Both the position numbers and the translations under genes were made by a program. From HRBIN24 sp035574155 (lineage in GTDB: Bacteria; Chloroflexota; Dehalococcoidia; SM23-28-2; HRBIN24), in contig DATLZD010000058.1 in NCBI GenBank assembly GCA_035574155.1, forward strand, positions 1 to 43,082: a stretch of DNA of 43,082 nucleotides, written 5' to 3'. Below are positions 40,256 to 43,082 of this stretch, one piece after another (within the stretch, counting starts at the first letter, position 1; each line of letters begins with the position of its first letter). Below the pieces are notes generated by a model. It was not told the DNA's origin, made no database searches, and saw nothing but the letters and a program-made list of their open reading frames with translations.

Positions 40256-40399
40256 GCCGGTGGCGGTTTAGAAAGTCAGAAGTTTAAAAACTTTCCTTCC
40301 TTGCCTTCCTTCAAAGAAATTCGTGGACCCTAACGCTTGACATTAGGTGACCCTTATGCTACCCCTTTGGGTGCAAGAATCACGACGCGGGAGGTAGCC
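40256..40399 (+). promoter_or_regulatory. AT-rich control region before the PhnD operon
   Basis: A sharp drop in G+C marks 40268-40325. It contains AAGTTT-AA-AAACTT (40280-40293), an outer pair GAAAGT (40271-40276) and ACTTTC (40290-40295), and a pyrimidine tract with two CCTTCCTT copies. TTGACA lies at 40337-40342, but the -10 at 17 bases (TACCCC) is poor; TATGCT at 40355-40360 is too close. The hairpin with its T-containing tail could end the PAC2 transcript, and the palindrome could be an operator. Confidence 0.45.
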
Positions 40400-41353
40400 A
40401 TGCGCCGCGCCCTCGCCCTGGCCCTGCTGGGGCTCCTCGGCCTCCTGGCCGCTGCCTGCGGCAGCGAGGAGTCAGCACCGCAGGGTGCCACCCAGAAGCT
40501 GGTGGTCGCTGTCCAGCCCACCCTCGCCACCGGTGAGATGCTGGAGAAGGCCCGTCCCCTGGAGCAGTTCCTGGAGCAGCAGCTGGGGGACGTGGACGTG
40601 GAGATCTATGTCCCCACCAGCTATGCTGGCATCGTGGAGGCCCTCCGCTTCGGCCACGCCCACGTGGCCTTCATGAGTGCCTGGCCCTCCTACCTGGCCA
40701 CCCGACTGGCCGATGCCGAGCTGGTGCTGGCCGAGGTGCGGGAGGTCATCCACGGCGAGCAAAAGGTGGAGGCCCCCTATTACTACTCCTACTGGGTGGT
40801 CCGCAAAGACAGCCCCTACACCTCCCTGCCGGAGTTGAGGGGCAAGAAGGCCTGCTTCCCCAGCCCCCTGTCCACCTCGGGCTTCGTGGGGCCCATGGGC
40901 CGCCTAGTGGAGCTGGGGCTGCTGCAGACGCCTTCTTCCGGCCAGGTGGACCCCAAGTCCTTCTTTTCCGACTACATCTTCGGCGGGGGCTACCAGCAGT
41001 GCTGGCAGGCCCTCAGGAGCGGCCAGGTGGACGTGAGCATCATTGCCGGGGACGTGCCCGAGGCCCTCTACCGGGAGGTCCTGGCCAACACACGCCAGCT
41101 GGAGAGCCAGGGACCGCTGCCCTCCCACGCCGTTGTCTTCGGCAAGGGCCTGCAGGAGCCGCTGCGCTCGCGGGCCCTGGCGGCCATCGAGGCGCTGGGC
41201 AGTCCCCAACAGCGCGACCTGATGCGCCAGTTCATCTCGGCGCTGTTCGTGGGCTTCCAGCGCAGCAACGCTGAGGAGCACCTAGGTGCCCTGCAGCGCT
41301 ACCTGAGCCTGACGCGGCTCCAGTACACCGAGTCCCTAGCCCTGTCGCGATGA
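40400..41353 (+). CDS. phnD: Phosphate/phosphite/phosphonate ABC transporter, substrate-binding lipoprotein PhnD
   Basis: A 317-residue periplasmic-binding-type protein. The signal peptide ends in LLAAAC, so C20 should be lipidated and the protein anchored outside the membrane. Typical PhnD segments follow: VAVQPTLATGEMLEKARPLEQFLEQQL, VPTSYAGIVEALRFGHAHVAFMSAWPSYLA, then ELRGKKACFPSPLSTSGFVGPM and a C-terminal FGGGYQQCWQALRSGQVDVSIIAGD. The ligand cannot be told from the sequence; no carbon-phosphorus lyase or phosphite dehydrogenase gene is in the window. GGGAGGTAGCC precedes ATG 40400. First gene of phnD-phnC-phnE. Confidence 0.9.
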   Translation: MRRALALALLGLLGLLAAACGSEESAPQGATQKLVVAVQPTLATGEMLEKARPLEQFLEQQLGDVDVEIYVPTSYAGIVEALRFGHAHVAFMSAWPSYLATRLADAELVLAEVREVIHGEQKVEAPYYYSYWVVRKDSPYTSLPELRGKKACFPSPLSTSGFVGPMGRLVELGLLQTPSSGQVDPKSFFSDYIFGGGYQQCWQALRSGQVDVSIIAGDVPEALYREVLANTRQLESQGPLPSHAVVFGKGLQEPLRSRALAAIEALGSPQQRDLMRQFISALFVGFQRSNAEEHLGALQRYLSLTRLQYTESLALSR

Positions 41354-41372
41354 GCATGAGCTGAGGTAGAGG

Positions 41373-42104
41373 GTGGAGGCTACCTGGGCCGTCCGCGCCC
41401 ACGACCTCTGGTTCGCCTACAGGGGCCAGGAGTGGGTCCTGAAGGGGCTCCAACTGGAGGTGCCCCGCGGGGCCTTCCTGGCCATCATGGGGCCCTCCGG
41501 GGCCGGCAAGAGCACCCTCCTGCGCCTGCTGGCCGGGCTGCTGCGCCCCCAGCGGGGGCGCATCGAGGTGCTAGGGCGGCCCGTGGCCGACGGCCGCCGG
41601 CCCCGCGCCCAGGTGGGCTACATACCGCAGCAGCTGGGACTGGTGCGCAACATGGCCGCTCTGGAGAACGTCCTCATGGGCGCCCTGGGGCGGCTGCACG
41701 GGCCAGCACCCTACCTCGGCCTCTTCCCCCGGGCCGAGGTCTCCCATGCCCTGGGGCTCCTGGAGGCCCTGGGCATCGGCCACAAGGCGCGGGAGAAGGC
41801 CTACCGGCTCAGCGGCGGCGAGCGACAGCGGGTGGCCATCGCCAGGGCGCTGATGCAGCGGCCGCAGGTGGTCCTGGCCGACGAGCTGGTCTCGGACCTG
41901 GACCTGCCCCGCGCAGCCGAGGTCCTGTCCATCATGCGCAGGCTGGGAGAGGCCCAAGGGGTGACCTTCGTGGTCAACATGCACGAGCTGCCCCTGGTCC
42001 AGGACTATGCCGACCTGGTGGTGGTGCTGCGCGGAGGGCAGATAACCTACCAGGGGGCGCCGCGCCAGGTCACTTGGGCGGAGCTGGAGGGGACCCCGCT
42101 ATGA
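41373..42104 (+). CDS. phnC: Phosphonate-type ABC transporter ATP-binding protein PhnC
   Basis: A 243-residue ABC ATPase. Walker A is GPSGAGKST, the Q-loop is GYIPQQLGLV, the signature is LSGGERQRVAIARAL, Walker B is VVLADELVSDLD and the switch histidine is in NMHELPLV. Walker B is followed by ELV rather than the usual EPVASLD-type EP. GTG start at 41373 with GAGGTAGAGG upstream, 19 bases after phnD. Its TGA overlaps the ATG of phnE (ATGA), so the transporter subunits are translationally linked. Confidence 0.92.
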   Translation: MEATWAVRAHDLWFAYRGQEWVLKGLQLEVPRGAFLAIMGPSGAGKSTLLRLLAGLLRPQRGRIEVLGRPVADGRRPRAQVGYIPQQLGLVRNMAALENVLMGALGRLHGPAPYLGLFPRAEVSHALGLLEALGIGHKAREKAYRLSGGERQRVAIARALMQRPQVVLADELVSDLDLPRAAEVLSIMRRLGEAQGVTFVVNMHELPLVQDYADLVVVLRGGQITYQGAPRQVTWAELEGTPL

Positions 42105-42880
42105 GATGGGAGCTGGTGGGCCGACGCGACCTGCTGCTATGGCTGGTAGGGGCAGTGCTGCTGTCCCTGTCCTTGCAGAGGTTGGGGTTCTTCGATGCCG
42201 AGCGGTTGGGGCGCGGGGCCACCAACCTGGTCACCTTCGCCCGGGACGCGGTGCCCCCCGACCTGGACATCCTGCCCCTGGCCGGACGCGCCCTGTGGGA
42301 GACGGTGCAGATGGCCTTCGCCGGCACCCTGCTGGGCTTCCTCTTGGCCCTTCCCCTGGCCTTCCTGGGCAGCCGGGTGCTCTCGCCCCTCCCCCTGGTG
42401 CTGCTGTCGCGGCTGGTAGTGGCCGTGACGCGGACGGTGCCGGCCCTGCTCTGGGCCGTCCTGTTCGTCATCGTGGTGGGGCTGGGGCCCCTGGCCGGCA
42501 CCCTGGGGCTGGCCCTGTATACGGTGGGCTACCTGGGCAAGCTCTACTCTGAGCTGTTCGACGGGGTCGACCCCGAAGTGGTGGAGGCCATGCGCGGGGT
42601 CGGGGCCTCCCGCCTGCACCTGGCCCGCTTCGTCCTCTGGCCCGAGAGCGCCAACGCCATCATCAGCCAGGTCCTGTTCATGCTGGAATACAACGTCCGC
42701 GCGTCGTCCATCCTCGGCTTCGCTGGCGCTGGCGGCATCGGTTTTTATGTCAACATCTACCTCCAGAGCCTGGAGTACACCCGGCTGGCCACCCTGCTGC
42801 TCCTCATCCTGGCCGTTACCCTGGCCATGGACGTCTTCAGCGCCTGGGTGAGGGGACGCTATCTCCTCAGCGGCCGCTGA
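42101..42880 (+). CDS. phnE: Phosphonate-type ABC transporter permease PhnE
   Basis: A 259-residue permease with about six membrane segments. The EAA loop that docks on PhnC is EAMRGVGASRLHLARFVLWPES, and the late segment ASSILGFAGAGGIGFYVN is characteristic of PhnE. The N-terminal segment LLLWLVGAVLLSLSLQRLGFF is followed by a short periplasmic part. It starts at ATG 42101, inside the phnC stop; longer upstream frames only shadow phnC. It ends the operon and converges on an acyl-CoA dehydrogenase gene, with 6 bases between the stops. Confidence 0.92.
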   Translation: MRWELVGRRDLLLWLVGAVLLSLSLQRLGFFDAERLGRGATNLVTFARDAVPPDLDILPLAGRALWETVQMAFAGTLLGFLLALPLAFLGSRVLSPLPLVLLSRLVVAVTRTVPALLWAVLFVIVVGLGPLAGTLGLALYTVGYLGKLYSELFDGVDPEVVEAMRGVGASRLHLARFVLWPESANAIISQVLFMLEYNVRASSILGFAGAGGIGFYVNIYLQSLEYTRLATLLLLILAVTLAMDVFSAWVRGRYLLSGR

Positions 42881-42886
42881 AGGGGC

Positions 42887-43082
42887 CTACAGCAGGTCGC
42901 CCAGGGCCGACTTGACGGACCCCTTCTCGCGGAAGGCGTCGATGACCTGCCGGGCAATGAAGTCCATGTGGACCTCGTCGGCGCCGTCCACCAGGCGTGC
43001 GGCACGGGCGCCCCGCATCATCCGCTCCAGCGGCGTGTCGGTGGAATAGCCCAGGGCGCCGTGGACCTGGATGGCGCGGTCG
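42887..43082 (-). CDS. Acyl-CoA dehydrogenase, C-terminal fragment (runs off the right edge)
   Basis: The last 64 residues of a minus-strand gene, ending at TAG 42889-42887. DRAIQVHGALGYSTDTPLERMMRGAR is the classic C-terminal acyl-CoA dehydrogenase segment, in which Q and HG contact FAD of the partner subunit; ARLVDGADEVHMDFIARQV follows. The N-terminal part lies outside the window, so the acyl substrate cannot be judged. Confidence 0.9.
   Translation of the reverse strand, partial: DRAIQVHGALGYSTDTPLERMMRGARAARLVDGADEVHMDFIARQVIDAFREKGSVKSALGDLL

Noticed and set aside
40337..40399. Extension of PhnD upstream to an in-frame TTG at 40337
   Set aside because: That TTG is part of a TTGACA box, and ATG 40400 has a good ribosome site and begins a proper lipoprotein signal peptide.
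1..43082. tRNA or rRNA genes, CRISPR arrays, insertion sequences, phage or plasmid genes
   Set aside because: I saw no cloverleaf, no regular repeat-spacer pattern, no transposase or integrase and no target-site duplications. This was by reading, not by a search program.

Overview
The window reads as chromosomal DNA from a high-G+C, non-mobile bacterial genome, most likely a member of the Chloroflexota (Dehalococcoidia- or Thermomicrobia-like). This is inference from gene content: a Chlor_Arch_YYY/DUF2298 membrane protein, a HpnC/D/E-type hopanoid pathway, an Rdx selenoprotein, PGPGW and DUF1802 proteins, a ComA-like phosphosulfolactate synthase and a fused AhbA/AhbB-like protein. GTG and TTG starts and four-base gene overlaps are common. 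I see no rRNA, tRNA, CRISPR array, insertion sequence or phage gene. Genes are packed tightly: the largest gap is about 250 bases (5793-6038), so no stretch of more than 300 bases lacks a gene.

Left part (1-5792): a minus-strand pair of glycolate-oxidase-type FAD subunits (glcD, and glcE running off the left edge), glycerol kinase, a divergent small unknown gene, and an AmmeMemoRadiSam-type radical SAM enzyme. Several starts here look leaderless, with a TANNNT box 6 or 9 bases before the start codon.

Hopanoid block (5808-15314): a clear promoter and a structured leader of about 200 bases precede a tight plus-strand operon: hpnC, hpnD, hpnE, ispH, yjbQ, a polyprenyl diphosphate synthase, hpnH, hpnG and squalene-hopene cyclase. 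It covers the last step of the MEP pathway, prenyl chain assembly, the three-step squalene route, cyclisation, and adenosyl- to ribosyl-hopane. hpnB sits apart at 29259-30452 on the other strand, heading an operon with a PGPGW protein, terC and sua5.

Selenoprotein (15426-16039): a minus-strand pair of a DUF59/SufT-like protein and an Rdx (SelW-like) protein. The Rdx gene has an in-frame TGA at the second position of a CxxU redox motif, followed by a SECIS-like hairpin. Conventional ORF calling truncates this gene and loses its active site.

Middle (16157-28947): a DUF2298 membrane protein, dienelactone hydrolase, MBL-fold hydrolase, an LLM flavin oxidoreductase with a crotonase, a divergent TetR regulator with a HAD phosphatase, an MmgE/PrpD-ComA pair, a GYD protein, Sua5 and TerC.

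Right part (29259-43082): hpnB; DUF1802; a minus-strand series comprising an FtsH-like membrane AAA protein with an altered zinc motif, two lipoproteins and a ClpP-fold membrane serine protease; a CoA-ester lyase divergent from a crotonase that lacks the usual glutamates; the AhbA/AhbB-like fusion with a PAC2 protein; a PhnD-PhnC-PhnE uptake operon; and the 3' end of an acyl-CoA dehydrogenase.
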